A model generated the notes under the pieces. That model did not search any database, was not told the origin of the DNA, and worked only from the letters and a program-made list of their open reading frames with translations. DNA of 64,000 bases from Lingula anatina (taxonomy: Eukaryota; Brachiopoda; Lingulata; Lingulida; Lingulidae). Below, one piece after another: positions 1 to 12,750 of the stretch. The stretch is taken from positions 455,752 through 519,751 of the forward strand of contig NW_019774825.1 of NCBI RefSeq assembly GCF_001039355.2, in the 5' to 3' direction. The translations under genes and the position numbers were made by a program. The first letter of the stretch is position 1; every line of letters starts with the position of its first letter.

Positions 1-11
1 AAATCGGCCAT

Positions 12-240
12 TAATTATGAGTTTATGAAAACGTTAAGAAATGCAATGTTTAAAGCTGTAATCTTCTAATTATAAGTAATCTTCTAATTATAAGTTTATG
101 AAAACGTTAAGTAATGCATTGTTAAATCTGTAATTTAATTATAAGTTTATGAAAACGTTAAGTAATGCAATATGTTAAAATCTGTAATTCAATTATAAGT
201 TTATGAAAACGTTCAGTAATGCAATTTATTAAAAGCTGTA
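12..240. repeat. Minisatellite, about 57-bp unit
   Basis: About four to five imperfect copies of a unit built on AATTATAAGTTTATGAAAAC followed by GTTAAGTAATGCAAT and a CTGTAAT-type tail. Copies differ by small indels, and one copy (67-85) is cut short. No coding potential is visible. Confidence 0.85.
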
Positions 241-699
241 ATCTTCAAACATAAGCACTTGTAATATTCATCAAAATAGAGAAACAACAATACGTGTCAA
301 TTTCATGGCGCAGCTGTTAGTGACGATGGTGGTGCAGAAGAGGGGTGGGGGTGGGATGTGGGTAGTAGAGGGGAGGGCAGAAGGTGGGGGGGGGATAATA
401 CCACTGCGGCATTACCATTTGATAAATCATTCGTTTATCAAATTTACTCTAAAACGATTTCTCTTTCTTTCTTTCTCTCTTTTTTTCGCTATCTCTTTCA
501 TTTCAAATGCCACAAGATCCTTTTTGATGAAAGCAATAATACATATCATGATATAAGCCGAGTAATGGGTCGAAGCTGTCTGAATGATCTACGATAACTC
601 ATTGGAATGGCACAGGCTAGGTCGTGACCGAACAGGCACAGTACCGTCAGCGAAAAATGCAATCTGAAAATTCCCTCTCTGGGGCTATAAAACAAAATC
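241..699. other. Intergenic DNA, nothing recognised
   Basis: Contains a G-rich patch (about 340-395) and a T/C-rich patch (455-490). The short open frames here match no family I know and overlap each other in several frames. Confidence 0.6.
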
Positions 700-702
700 T
701 TA

Positions 703-949
703 GGGTTCATTCCCGATGAAACTAGCGTTCTACATAGATCGATCCACCTCCGCGGGGACTCTGGGTGAATGTAGTCAGATTGAGACATTAACATGCTTCC
801 TCCTGGCGTCGAATAGAATACAGAAAAACCGGTGAATATACGAGTGTTGGAAACAAGAGGATCGAGTCGTTAATCTGATTTGCATTCAGAGAGGGTTCCT
901 GGAGTTAGATCGATCTACGTAGAACGACAGTTTCATTGGGAATGAACCC
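703..949. mobile_element. MITE, 247 bp, Harbinger-like ends
   Basis: Terminal inverted repeats: left end GGGTTCATTCCCGATGAAAC, right end the reverse complement with one change in that stretch (GGGTTCATTCCCAATGAAAC). Similarity continues inward through a TAGATCGATC block on both sides. The flanks are TTA (700-702) and TCA (950-952), an imperfect 3-bp target duplication. PIF/Harbinger elements duplicate TWA. The ends and the internal TAGATCGATCTA resemble the element at 51448-51966. There is no transposase, so it would be non-autonomous. Confidence 0.7.
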
Positions 950-952
950 TCA

Positions 953-1424
953 GACGCTTTTCTTGAGACCATTGGCCCTTATATATATATAATTATAACA
1001 CCAGGGTTAAATTAAGGCCTTTTAGGTTATTTACACAACTGATGAGAAAAGGTTCTGAAAAACAGAATCAATTTCCGTGGTTCTTTATCTCTTATTCTCT
1101 ATTTCTGTCTCGCCTCTTTCCGTAGATAAGATATGTGATACTCAACACGGAAGGCAGTGGTCTAAAGGCAATGGCCTTTAGTGCAAATTCTATCCACTGC
1201 TTTACGTCATTACATACCTAGAGATATTATGTCACCTTGGCGAAACGCACTTTCTTCCGCTTTAGGGGCATTGGTCTGTGAAATGCAGACATTTTCTCTT
1301 GTTATGCATGTCAGTTAAATAACTAACTCGGTTGTAAACTGCGACCCTCTAGCGATATATGCCTTGAACAACTTTCGCTGACGCTTTGGGTATTTAGGCA
1401 TATATGACACTGGAGGTGTTCTGG
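953..1424. other. Intergenic DNA, nothing recognised
   Basis: No coding signal. A short hairpin, CTAAAGGC and GCCTTTAG around a 4-base loop, lies near 1161-1180. Confidence 0.55.
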
Positions 1425-1850
1425 TATATACAAGAAGGTGTCACCTCAGATACTTCGAAGCGCGTACTGATACACGCCCTGAAATCCGGTAGCCTGATCC
1501 GATCTACGCGGAATTCTGGATCTTCCCCTTCCGAGTCTGGTAGCAGGGGCGGATCCAGGATTATTTGAAGGGGGGGGGGGGGNNNNNNNNNNNNNNNNNN
1601 NNNGGGGGGGGGGGCAGATGCGAAGCCGATCTCCCCCACCCCCTTGGCTTGGGGCCTGTGCCCGGTAAAGGGCTCCGAAAACTTATGGTATTTTAGACGA
1701 CGAACGGTGCCATTTGGTACTGTTTAGATGTATGATTTAGCTAGTCAAAATTCTAATTTCAAGAGGGGACCATTGTTTTGATTCTTTTTCAGAAATCGAA
1801 GCCTCCCTCTAAATCCGCCACTGGCTAGTTGGGTAGGCCTGACTAGAACC
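1425..1850. repeat. Half of a fold-back repeat, split by a MITE
   Basis: The flanks 1425-1543 and 1829-1850 together match the right half of the inverted-repeat element at 35387-35706 and its copy at 56531-56848. Shared parts are the CTTCGAAGCGCG block, GATCCGATCTAC, the TCTGG..AG end and GTAGGCCTG. The hAT-like MITE 1544-1823 sits inside it. The left half of the fold-back is not seen. Confidence 0.65.
1544..1823. mobile_element. hAT-like MITE with an assembly gap inside
   Basis: Left end CAGGGGCGGATCCAGG, right end AAATCCGCCACTG (reverse complement CAGTGGCGGATTT), the CAGNGGCGGA type typical of hAT ends. The flanks are GGTAG (1539-1543) and GCTAG (1824-1828), a 5-bp duplication with one change. 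The uninterrupted version of this site is present in the fold-back copies near 35690. The interior holds G-runs around N bases 1583-1603, so its length is not certain. Same family as 21068-21339. Confidence 0.75.
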
Positions 1851-2262
1851 GGCTGGAAAGTAGAGACTGGGGGGTGGGGGTGGGGGGTAGTGAAACAAAA
1901 GATGTTATATATATGCACAAATTAATGTAACACCTACAAGTCCATACCCTGGTTATAAGGTGTCTTCTTAAACATTGAAACAAAGGAGTAGTCATAATTT
2001 CAAGTTCTGATTTTTGCTGCCGTCTGAAAAATATATTTTTGTAGCAATTGGAATGCAAAAGCGTGAGGATTAATGGAGTTTCATCCCATTAATAGATTAC
2101 TTCTGTTCAGTGGTACAACAGTCATGTTCAAGTCCTTACGCAATCGTGATGATTTCACAACCATACGTGTCATCTGCAGGTGATATTTTAATATTTTCTT
2201 CACGCAGACAATTTTTTGAATAGTTCACCAATGCAAATGCAATGTCTTATAGTATTGAGCAT
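1851..2262. other. Intergenic DNA, nothing recognised
   Basis: G-rich patch at 1868-1890, otherwise AT-rich. No gene-like frame. Confidence 0.5.
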
Positions 2263-2509
2263 TTGATGTGGTTTGGCATATGTCTGAGAGCGTGAATATT
2301 GTTGTATACGTCGCATCTCGTTTGAATAAAAGGAACGAATGTTTTTTAACACTTGTAAAAATACACTTATATATATAACTGTCACAATGCAATATAGTAA
2401 AATCTTATGTCATGTAATACAAGTGTTAAAAAACATTCGTTCCTTTTATTCAAACGAGATGCGACGTATACAACAATATTCACGCTCTCAGACATATGCC
2501 AAACCACAT

Positions 2510-2512
<3 letters not shown>
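2263..2512. repeat. Perfect 95-bp inverted repeat
   Basis: Arm 2263-2357 and arm 2418-2512 are exact reverse complements over 95 bases, separated by a 60-base spacer (2358-2417). Spacer and right-arm start (2371-2436) recur as a direct repeat at 2582-2647, across the TA tract. Confidence 0.9.
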
Positions 2513-2589
<77 letters not shown>

Positions 2590-2694
2590 CTGTCACAATG
2601 CAATATAGTAAAATCTTATGTCATGTAATACAAGTGTTAAAAAACATAAGACTGACAATGGAGATATATATATATACCTCCATTGTCAGTCTTA
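2511..2694. repeat. Long TA tract, direct repeat and small hairpin
   Basis: About 38 TA units (2513-2588) are followed by a direct copy of 2371-2436 at 2582-2647. Next is a 17-bp inverted repeat (2647-2663 with 2678-2694) whose loop is also TA-rich. Confidence 0.85.
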
Positions 2695-5600
2695 TACAGA
2701 ATACCAGCGATGTCTCTTACAGTCTTGATTACATTCTATTTTAAATTAATGGAAGTTATCACGAAATCCGGTCTATGGCATCACACTCCGAGATGTAGAG
2801 CCCTACTTAAAATCACGCTCACAATTTCTTGGCAGACCGATTCAATGAAGTTGCTAATTTAATGACTTGTTAACTTTGTTATATTTAACTGCACAGCGTA
2901 ATTGCGGTTGAATATTCAATTGCAAAGGCCTAAATTTACCAATAATGCTGGCTTATACGTAAGCATCTGGCAAAATTATACTGCAGTGTACACCCAGATA
3001 ACAAAATCTTTGTTTTTGTTCATAGGTCCTAGAAAGCCAAAATATTCCATTGGTGAAAGATTTTTTTCAAAAAGTGGTTTCTGTGGAAATTCACTTCGAT
3101 TATCAAAGCACATTACAATAAGCATCCTGTCTGCTACATTGCTTGATTGTCTACCCATATCCATTTATTCATCCATCCATCCTTCCATCCACCAAGGCAT
3201 CCCACTATCTATCTATTTATAATCTTTCTACGCGCTTTGCCTGCCCGCCTGTCTAACTGTCTGTATGTATATCTCTATGAATATTAATCAAACGGTGTGA
3301 ACGAGGTGATCGGCTTATTTATATTTTATGCTATTTGACATGGTGCAAAACAGGTTTTGTAATTTTAGCACCGCACCGAAACTGAAGCACCCGGTTAAGT
3401 GTCTGACACTGCCATAAACATAAATATAAAAACGCCAAGAGGCAGATCACAATGCAGCTGCTGCTCCTTTGTTGACTACATGCCTTTTCAATGTACATAC
3501 CATACTGCATTATCCTTCCTTCCTCTCTTTTTCAAAAGACAATGTCCCACTTTCAGTTTCAGTTTCAGGTAGAAAGATACCGTTTGACTTGCGTTGAACT
3601 GTGGAATAAACTGTAAGATCATGCCCTACGGCATTTCTTTTCCAGACCAATTGAAACAGTCAGCAAATCTGTGCTTTCCACTTTTCGCCCACGTGGTCTT
3701 AAGAATTCCCATATGCAGTCAGAACAGCGATACTCTTAATGGGATTTTTCTTGTGTGGTGCCAAAATTTTCTTGAATCCTGGAAAGTGCCTTTTTTAATC
3801 CACGAAAGTGCTTCATATAACAAAAAGCCTGGAAGACTATTCTGCGTCAATTGGTCAAGTCCCACGAAACCCAGCTAAGTGACTCGATCATTTGAAGAAA
3901 ACGTATCTCGCTCTGTTCTGCGTCAACGGGTTTTTTCTCACGGCAGTCAGCCAAAGTCTATTAGTATTTTCATTTTCTTTATTTCCTATTTTCAACCACG
4001 CACCCGAGAGAATCTTAAAATAGCTGAAAAGACTCGTCTCTTAACAATGAAAGAAATCTTAACAAACGGCTGGGGGCGCTTTTGAAATTTGTTTAAATAC
4101 AGGAGCGACTGAAATCACACTCCGTTCTTTGTTGCTTACTGGTATCTAATTGGTGAAACTGTAAGCTTAAACTGCTTATTTGGTTTGCGGAAGATGCCTT
4201 TACACTTAAGAGACAATTTATTCCATTGGGTTAAGGAGAACACTTCAAAACATGATATCACGGAGTCTATGAACTCTAATAATTAATTGTCTTGCATACA
4301 CCATGTACCTTCTTCAAGTCAACATTTTCTATTCTTATCTAGTAAACAATGTGTCCTAAACTGAAGCTATACTCCTATTTACAGCTAGCATCACACGATC
4401 TGGTACACAGATCTGGTAACTGACCTTTGTAGTGATACCATCTACGAGGGCACATGTGTGCCTTCATCAGAAGAACGCATTTCGTAACTTTTGCACAATT
4501 TATCATTTCTAGCACAACGTTGCACGCCACAAGGGTTCGGAGACCTCGTGTCAGGTAAAGCTTGTCTCTGACAGGTAAAATTTCCAAAAAAAAAAAAAAA
4601 ATCACCTGATACATGTTGGCCAAGTATTTGTGATACTTATACATGCCATCTGCCTAATTGTGTCTCTTTCCTAATGATCAATAAAGGTTTTGTACAAAGA
4701 TATAATGGTATATTACTTAAGATGTATTCTTGCTTTTAACCTAAATCGTGGAAGGTGTAACTGCAATGTAGTCTTTTCAGTTTATTTATTTGTTTTGTCA
4801 TATATTTTTTTTCTCTAGGTTCGTGGCATTTTGTCGACTGATGGTTTTCTAACCTTTACATCTAAGACACAGTCATTAATTATCTCTTTGCGGCTTCATG
4901 TGGAGTTATAATTCCACGAAACCGCCTCTTCAGTGTTCAGATGTACTGTCTTTTTACCTAAAAATTGAAAATAATTCTTTATTTGAATGTAATTCCAAGA
5001 AGAAAAGAAAGGGAATCAGGTCTCTTTCCTTCAGTGGAAGTAAATAATTTATTTGCTTTCCATTACAATTAATGGGAAATACATCGAACCTATCTAGTTA
5101 TAAGGATCGTTGCTTCCAGAATACCACTGGTGACGAAAATTAAATACTGTTCAAATTATTTGCACACTAAATTGCGTTTTGCAAAGTTCAGACTGGTTAT
5201 CGGTGTGTTAAATCATCCCTAAAGCAAATTATGATTAAAATTCAGCAAAAATTGACATAATGATGAGAAATAGTTGTGGGGATATTTAAATTCAAAGTTC
5301 GTTGTCTGTCTTCCTTAACTAACACCTAAAGAATAGGAACAATTGTATTCAGTCAGCGTTTTAACAAATAAATTGGTGTATAAACGGGTTCCTCTGACTG
5401 CTGTTGTTGAATATGGTTTGAGCGTCAAAGGTACCCCATTGACAGCCAAAGGTACTGCTCAGACGATGCATTTAGCTTATTTTAGTCGAGATCCAGGTAT
5501 CCACAGGATTTGGTTTTGCATAAACATGTTTTATGGTAGTAGTAAAAAAAATAATAAAAGAAATCGAAGAATGTCAATGTGAAATACCGTCAAAGCTCTT

Positions 5601-8600
5601 TATAACACATTGCGATCATTTTCGAAGAAATATGGCATACCCAGCAAGGTTCTAATTAGTTATCTCAGCAGTCGCAAAAGCTCTGAATCTTCGAACCTTT
5701 CATCATTCAATTATTTTGCATGGGCAGACTGATGTTTTTTAATTTATTTAGTTTAAAGACAAACCTCAGAAAATTAGTTTTCATTGAAACCCCAATGATT
5801 GCTCTCCCAGGACCCTTCTAAGAAAATCAATAGCTCTTGGTTTACTTAAATATGCATGGGTCTTGGCTTCTTTACAATGAATAGTTTTGCTTTCTTGTAG
5901 ATAAACCTTAATCAAAACATAGACGTATGCCCTGTGCTTACGATTACTTAGACCTTATATTTGCTTATCACGAAATAAGGAAATAACATTTTGATTTTTT
6001 GCTGGTCGGATAGTTGAATGCTATAGAACATTATTTTATTACTTCCGTAACTTGTAACCAGCGGCAGGGGTTAAAATGAATGTGTTGTATTTGCTTGAAT
6101 CTGCTGTAGGTATGGTATCTTAGAAATGGGAAAAAAGCTGGTTTAATATCTGTTCACCCTTACAGAATTGTGCCATTTTAAGTACATATTTCCCAAACCC
6201 GTAGTTTGTTTACGACATTATAAATGGGATGTCGAAATTGACTCTCAAATATTCTTTTTATTTCACAGTTTTTCTTAATATCTGAGCTGGGCTGGGGTAG
6301 GCACGTGACTGTCTTCGTTAATTTGTGGGAAAAAAAAACAGCGCACGTCAAGGAAATCTGTTGGTTGAGCTTATCAACAGATAAATAGATGGTGAAAAGA
6401 ACGTATGATGGAGTTAAGCTATTTAGGCTTTTTCACTAGTCAACCATAGCAAGGTGACATTGATATTCGTGGCCAAATTAGATTCCAAACCCCTATATGT
6501 TCCATGCCATTAGTCTTAAAGTGAGTCCCATCGGACTGCTGCATGCGTTTTACGTAAGATATGTTATCTCCAAGGCTGGCTAGTTGTATGAACGGAATTG
6601 GATGGAAACCAAATTAATGCATGTGATTTTTGAAATGGGACGAATTCCCATGTAAGGGACAAACGTATAGAGAAAATGTAAACGAGTCAATAAAATAATG
6701 GGTGACATGGTGACTTCTCAGTGAGTCTACTTGCTATAACGAAGGAAGTGGTCAAATACACACGAAGGCTGCACCGACAACGTACTGTATATCAAATAGC
6801 AATGCAGCCTCACGGACTCTGTACGTCACTGTTCAGTGGCTGAAAGGGCTCAGTATATGATTGCTTTCCAAACGAAAAACCGATCTCTAATGACCTGACC
6901 TGAAGGTCATGTGGAAGAAATGGCACGGTGACCGTGTTTAATAAGACATACACGGCGTAGCCCGTAGCCCCTTACCACGTTAAAAAAGTCGAACGGACAA
7001 TCGTAAACGATTTCATCGCACGGCGCCCGTGGCAAATGTAATCTAGGCTTTAGGTCCGACGATTCATCTTAGTGCTTATCATCGTCCTTTTAAAGATAAA
7101 CCTGAAACACCCGATATTATCAAATCATTTAATCGCGTTTGCATGGGGAAATTATTTAATATTTAGCACCCTTTTCACCGTGAGATATGTTCCAATAGAG
7201 AGTTATTCCAAGACATAATGAATTCCCTTGGGAACTCGATGTTGAAGCATTGGTGTCCTACTAAAATGATTTTGAGAACTACGTATTAAGTCATCCTATT
7301 ACGCTCTAAAGGTTTCGAAAGGAAGAGCTGTCCACCCAATCAGAGCGTTTCATGCACGCAATTCAAAGTACAAGGTTTGCAGCTGTTTTGATAAATGCGG
7401 TTTTGCTTTCCAATATGGCATCGGAATATATAGATTAAACAGTGATTTTATAAGTTGGACTCATTAGGACCCCCCCCCCCTTTGCAAAATTCAAATGAAG
7501 AGTTTGTCTCACATGATGCTGATCATGTAAGTCAGCTTAAATGATCGTTCATCAATAACCGAATCTATAAAAGCTAAAACGATTTCGTTAAAAGCGGATG
7601 TGAACACAGCACAAGTCATAAAAATCATTACCAGACATTTTCCCAATTGTCGTTCTATTGGTGAAATGTCAACAGAAGGAAACCATCCCCAATAGCTTTT
7701 TTTACCACGGACAATTAATCCTCAAAGAAGTCGACAAACCCGACGGCTGATTGCCGGAAGAGATTTATCGTTGTGCGGCGGCAGGATGCAGAGCGACGAA
7801 AACATTGCAATTGTGGCGGTAAATACTGGAATAAAGAATCCCCGCATCCAATACGGAATGCATTTATTGTGCACTGAAAAACAAAACAGACCACATCTTA
7901 TGATTTGTTCTTTTAGAAACTCGTCGCCTATTTGTGTTGTTGACAGGAGGGAACGACAAATACGAACTCTACATGAAAAAATCTAATACATGTAGATTCA
8001 ACAGACCACAAAACAGAAAGAAGCTCATCCATGTTCCAGTCATTTCGTCACTTGTGTAAGAAAACAAATGACATGTTGCATTTGGTTATTTGAAGAGAAG
8101 GGGACAAGCTGCCAAAACAAAATGAGCCACTTAGATAATCCATTTCTTTAAATACATGTACATGTACAAACATAATCGGGCGTATGTTGAATGTCCCACG
8201 GCACGATCCCGAATAGTTGTCCAGAAACACCATTTCCTCGCATTAAAAGCCATTTCACGCATATTGCCTTTAGGTTCATTTGCTTTTTGGATCTGACTCA
8301 ATCCTTGATGGCAAGATTAACACCTTAAACCCATGCATTATCATTACTACAGTATGGTTATCCAATAAAAATGTCCCCCAGACAATCAAAGATGACTTAA
8401 TTGGTGAGGAGGGCGGGGTGAAAACAATTTCACCTGAAAAAAATTAGGCCTGATCGATGCGATTACAAGATATCCTGACTTGTTCGCCTTAATTCTGAAA
8501 AAATCAATAAAAGAAAGCGCATGTTCCAAATGACTAGTACCAGTAGTGCTGATGGCGGGATGACGTGTAAGGTCTTTTATAAGTGCCTCGGTGAAAACAA

Positions 8601-8709
8601 GACAATTAAAATGCTTTTACAGCACGGCTAATGGCGGTACATCCATCAATCGGTGCTCACCTCCACTGAGTTAGAACAACCGAGTGCATGACCCGAAGCA
8701 AGATAGAGA
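2695..8709. other. Long stretch without recognisable gene
   Basis: I read both strands and found no domain, splice-consistent exon series or RNA gene. Notable only: a poly-A run at 4587-4602, a C-run near 7471-7480 and many short AT-rich open frames of the kind expected by chance. Confidence 0.5.
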
Positions 8710-8718
8710 ACAGAGAAA

Positions 8719-8719
<1 letters not shown>

Positions 8720-8778
<59 letters not shown>
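8720..8778. repeat. (GT)n(GA)n microsatellite
   Basis: About eleven GT units run directly into about seventeen GA units with one interruption (AAAGA). It creates a spurious minus-strand open frame. Confidence 0.9.
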
Positions 8779-8973
8779 CCAATCAGCCATTTAAAACCTG
8801 AGACGCCAAGAAAACAACTGCCAGTGGTATATTGTATGCTGTCTGTATGCAGCAAAAGAAGCTGTAAGGCTATACTACGTGTTTATCGAGGATTTAGTTT
8901 ACATTTTAGAGTTGTCGGGCGGGTGGCCGGATGGGTTTTGTCGGTTAATGGAGGAAAGTGTTAAAGTGTTAAA

Positions 8974-9012
8974 GGTGTGTGTGTGTGTGTGTGTGTGTGC
9001 GTGTGTGTGTGT
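8974..9012. repeat. (GT)n microsatellite
   Basis: About nineteen GT units interrupted once by GC. Confidence 0.9.
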
Positions 9013-12000
9013 AATCATACTCCAATGCTGCAATGTTATTTTGGAACATCTTAATTATTCAGCTACTGTACTAAGTACTGAATTAAATATACATAAAGAA
9101 AGATGCAAAGATGAATAAGATAACAGATAATAACTTCACGAGGGTTTACAGTTGCGTTCGATGTATTTTCTATGGCACTTATGAGGAAGAGGGCCCAAAG
9201 TTACATGATCAAAGAAATTAATCAGCACGGTTTATTGATTTGCCCTCACATGTTGTTGTAGCGTTAATTAATTAATGGGCAAATAAAAGTTAAATGCATA
9301 ATAGCCGAATAAAAAAATAGATACCACAAATGAAATCAATAGACGAATAAACGAAAAACAATCGAATGACAGAATACTTTTGTAACGGCAACAAATGTCA
9401 TACCTATCGGGTAACCCCATGCTTAGAAAAATGCTGTTGAAAACAACAACTAGGATCACGTCTATTGGTATATTTCCCGGTAGTAGCGGAAACCCCATAA
9501 CTACGGAAACGCAATTATAAGGCCTCGTCCCTGCGGTTATAAATAATCGAAGCATTGAGATGCTTCGTCTGAAATTTATAACTGATTGACCACAGGCACA
9601 TGCTTATCTGGCTGCGCTCGTCTGTTGTAAAATTATGTGCCAGAACGGTAGGCGACGGACATCCGGGTTCTTTTGTTTCAAAAACTAAATTCCAAACAAA
9701 TTTCAAAACGAAATTCTTAATTCCTTTTTTGATGCCTGTTCAGATTAACATTTTTCATCTTCAGTGTTTTGTTTTCCTTTTTTTTTCGAAATGGAGAAAG
9801 AGAGAATGACGGAATCGCTTGATGTACTGTGTACAGTGCAGCTAAAAGACAACGGCAGTGCAAGAAGGAAGTTAAGTGAGATTTCGACTATACAAAACGA
9901 ATTCGAACATACAACACTTCCTTGATATATAAAAAGCCTTGATAAACTGATCACTAATGGATTTATTCGTGGTCTGACCGCAACAGCACGTGCCACTGAA
10001 CCCCATAACCAGGAAGATGTGGTTAGAAGCAGATTAAATGTTCTTGATACGCATGCCCGACTGCTGTAGTTGTTTGATTGCGAGATAACCAAGGGCAAAA
10101 GGCAACGCAGCAAAGCATACTCCACTAGATTAATATCATTCCGATTCCCCATAGCGAAGCTGTATCGTTCATTATGCTCCTAATGACAAAATAACATTCT
10201 AACGCAAATGAAACGTGCCTTTATTACGTATAGGCCTATAATATTGCGCAACTTTGTACGTCATGTTCAATAGCAGATAGAAACGTTTTGAGAAATCCCT
10301 TTGATGTCCGTTTTCATGGTTAAATCGACTTAGGTGTGATGAAAAGCGCTGGTTTAAGAACATTGCGTATCTTTTTTTTTTTTTAATTGAGCACTCTTTG
10401 ACCGGGAAGTAACCAGCCAGGTGGTCTAACTAAATCCATGTTATCGTCGTGTTATCGCACACTCCCATGCTGGAATATCGAAAACAAATAGGCCTGTAAA
10501 CAATAAATACAGGAAAGGCTGATAATATCCCTAATCAGATACACTACAGGTGCGAGACGTGTATAGGTGTAGATTATTACTAATAACGTTCTCGTCTAGA
10601 GTGATGATACGGCAAACTAAGTAAATACAGTAATATAATGGATTTGACCATTACCTCAAAATTGTGATCTAGATTTTATTTCTATTATTATCATTATTAT
10701 TATGCTTCAATCAAATGAAATCAAAGGGAATTCTCATCAAACAAACATGTACCATGATTTTGACTTCGTTTTGTAATGTTGATGAATACCTGCTCCATGT
10801 AAAACATTTAGCACGACTGATGACCTTTAACAAATATGACAGTGAAAGTAGTAGGATTGTGTTAAACATGTAACATATAAGAACTCTCTTACGGCATAGG
10901 TTTTTAAGATAGCTTTGTTAAGCTATAGGGGTAGTCATGTCAAACACGCTCTCCGTTAAAATTGCCACGCCTTAGAAAAGGTCAAATGATTTTTTACAAA
11001 AGTGATTATTTTCTGATCAAAGGATAGGTGAAAGAGTTTCAAATGCTATGGTGTCTTTGCGATTATGTGACTTCGTAGAGATCAACACGTTTTTTTTTAT
11101 ATTGCTCTTTGAAATAAACACGCAAGAATAATGGCTCCTACGAAGTAGTTCTTCTGGGCAAGTCATTAATCCACAAATATAGCTCTGTCATGTTTCCTTC
11201 AAGAACAAATACACGGTTGATTAGGGGTAATTTACGAAAACTGCTTCCAGTTTCGTAATCCACGCGAATATAAATACGTCGGAATTACTAGGATGTAATT
11301 ACCCTGCCCGAAGTAATACTACAGCACACTGTCTGTTGATGAACAAGCTTATCAAGTTTAAAGCTACGCTAATGGGTTGCATCACAAAGTCTATTCCATG
11401 TACTATTTTGCATTAGGCGAACTCTCGTACTTGGCTGTTTGATTGACGGCATTGGCAGCGCAGAATTAAGAAAAAGATGCTGCAAAAATAGTTCCTATTT
11501 TTTCTTTTTTTTTCTTTTTTTTTTTCTTTTTGCAATTCCTTTTTTAGTTTTCAAGTGTTATAAGTGTTATTATATAACGTGACTTTATATTATGACCAAT
11601 CACTTGTCTTTATATATATGTAACTGGGAAAGACGTACACGTAAGTGATAAACGGTGGAATGTTGTAAACACATCGGATTATATTTGATACATGAAGCTG
11701 GCAATCATACCTTGCTGCCTAGCTGCCTGACTGTATAATCCACAATCATGGTATTTATAGACATTGCAGTCATTTTAAAAATTTGGTCTTTTGTATTTCA
11801 ATACCAATTTGTGTTATAGAATTCCCAGAAATGTGAATAAAATATGCTACTTTAATTCCATTGAGAGCAATAATTTAGAAAAAAGGTATTTTAAGAAAAA
11901 AAGGAAGAAAATGAATATCATAATATGCTTAGTGTTCTGATACATTTGTATCCTGGTTACGGCGGCGAATAGGAAGTCAGAGAGAAAAAAAGTCAAAAGT

Positions 12001-12536
12001 TAGAAAGCAATGATAGATAGTGTATATCCAAAAAGCGAGACAGAGCTGCGGAACCGCGCACACACACACATGTACATTAAAGGAAACCACGCTTCTCCTA
12101 TCACGGGTCAGCACGTAGAATCATAAATTTCTGATGCACTGTTATGAAAGAGGCGGAAATACAGAACTTCAAAAGAAAAAAAAAATTGTTAAAGATTTTC
12201 CCCAAGGATATAAGGTATCCTAATAAAATGTATAATATCTGCCGATGAAACCTCATTAAAGAATATGTCAATTAGTATATTACATTACATGTGCCGGTTA
12301 ATGTGTATGCTTCCAATTGTTGATTGCTGCGTAGAAGTGTAAAAAAAAAAACCTATGCACATTTAACAAGTCTTTGTGCTTCTCACACTTTCTCTATATT
12401 CGTCTCTCGATCCATTTTCCTCACAGCTCTGTGCAGAAGGACATACGATGCCCATGACAAAGGCCTAGCGTTGAGATTCCGGCACCGTTTATCTTCAGCA
12501 GTTTGGTCACGTCAACCTTTTTTTTTTGTATTCATA
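9013..12536. other. Intergenic DNA, nothing recognised
   Basis: The longest open frame (9745-10152, minus strand) shows no domain I recognise and has a low-complexity serine/leucine composition. T-rich tract at 11499-11540. No RNA gene seen. Confidence 0.5.
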
Positions 12537-12572
12537 CAGACGGATCCAGGGAATTTGGGGGGGGGGGGGGTC
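12537..12572. mobile_element. Remnant of a hAT-like end
   Basis: CAGACGGATCCAGGGAATTT followed by a G-run matches the left end of the 1544-1823 and 21068-21339 MITEs. I could not find the matching right end, so this is a fragment at best. Confidence 0.4.
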
Positions 12573-12639
12573 ACAACGAACACACTTTCTTCTCTAGCTC
12601 CCTTAATATGCCTTTTGCAGCCAGGTATTGAGTTCTTTT

Positions 12640-12750
12640 GTTTTTTGGAGAGTTTGCTCTTCAGCATTTTTTTATTACTGGAGAGCAAGCTCTTCAGTAA
12701 GCAGAAGTGTACATCTTGTCATCTGGCTGCTAAAGGCCTATTACTTTAAT
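12640..12750 (-). repeat. Dispersed repeat with CTCTCCAG hairpin, copy 1
   Basis: Read on the minus strand, this matches 20721-20816. Shared parts are AATAGGC, a CAGC-AGATGAC block and a TTACTGAA-AGCTTGCTCTCCAG core. The core is half of a hairpin with TGGAGAGCAA. Family unknown. Confidence 0.6.

Noticed and set aside
12-240. CRISPR-like array
   Set aside because: The units are contiguous and diverged with no unique spacers, and the DNA is eukaryotic; it is a minisatellite.
2407-2608. Open frames rich in Tyr-Ile
   Set aside because: They are translations of the TA microsatellite.
9745-10152. 135-codon minus-strand frame
   Set aside because: No domain, low-complexity composition, no splice or promoter context.
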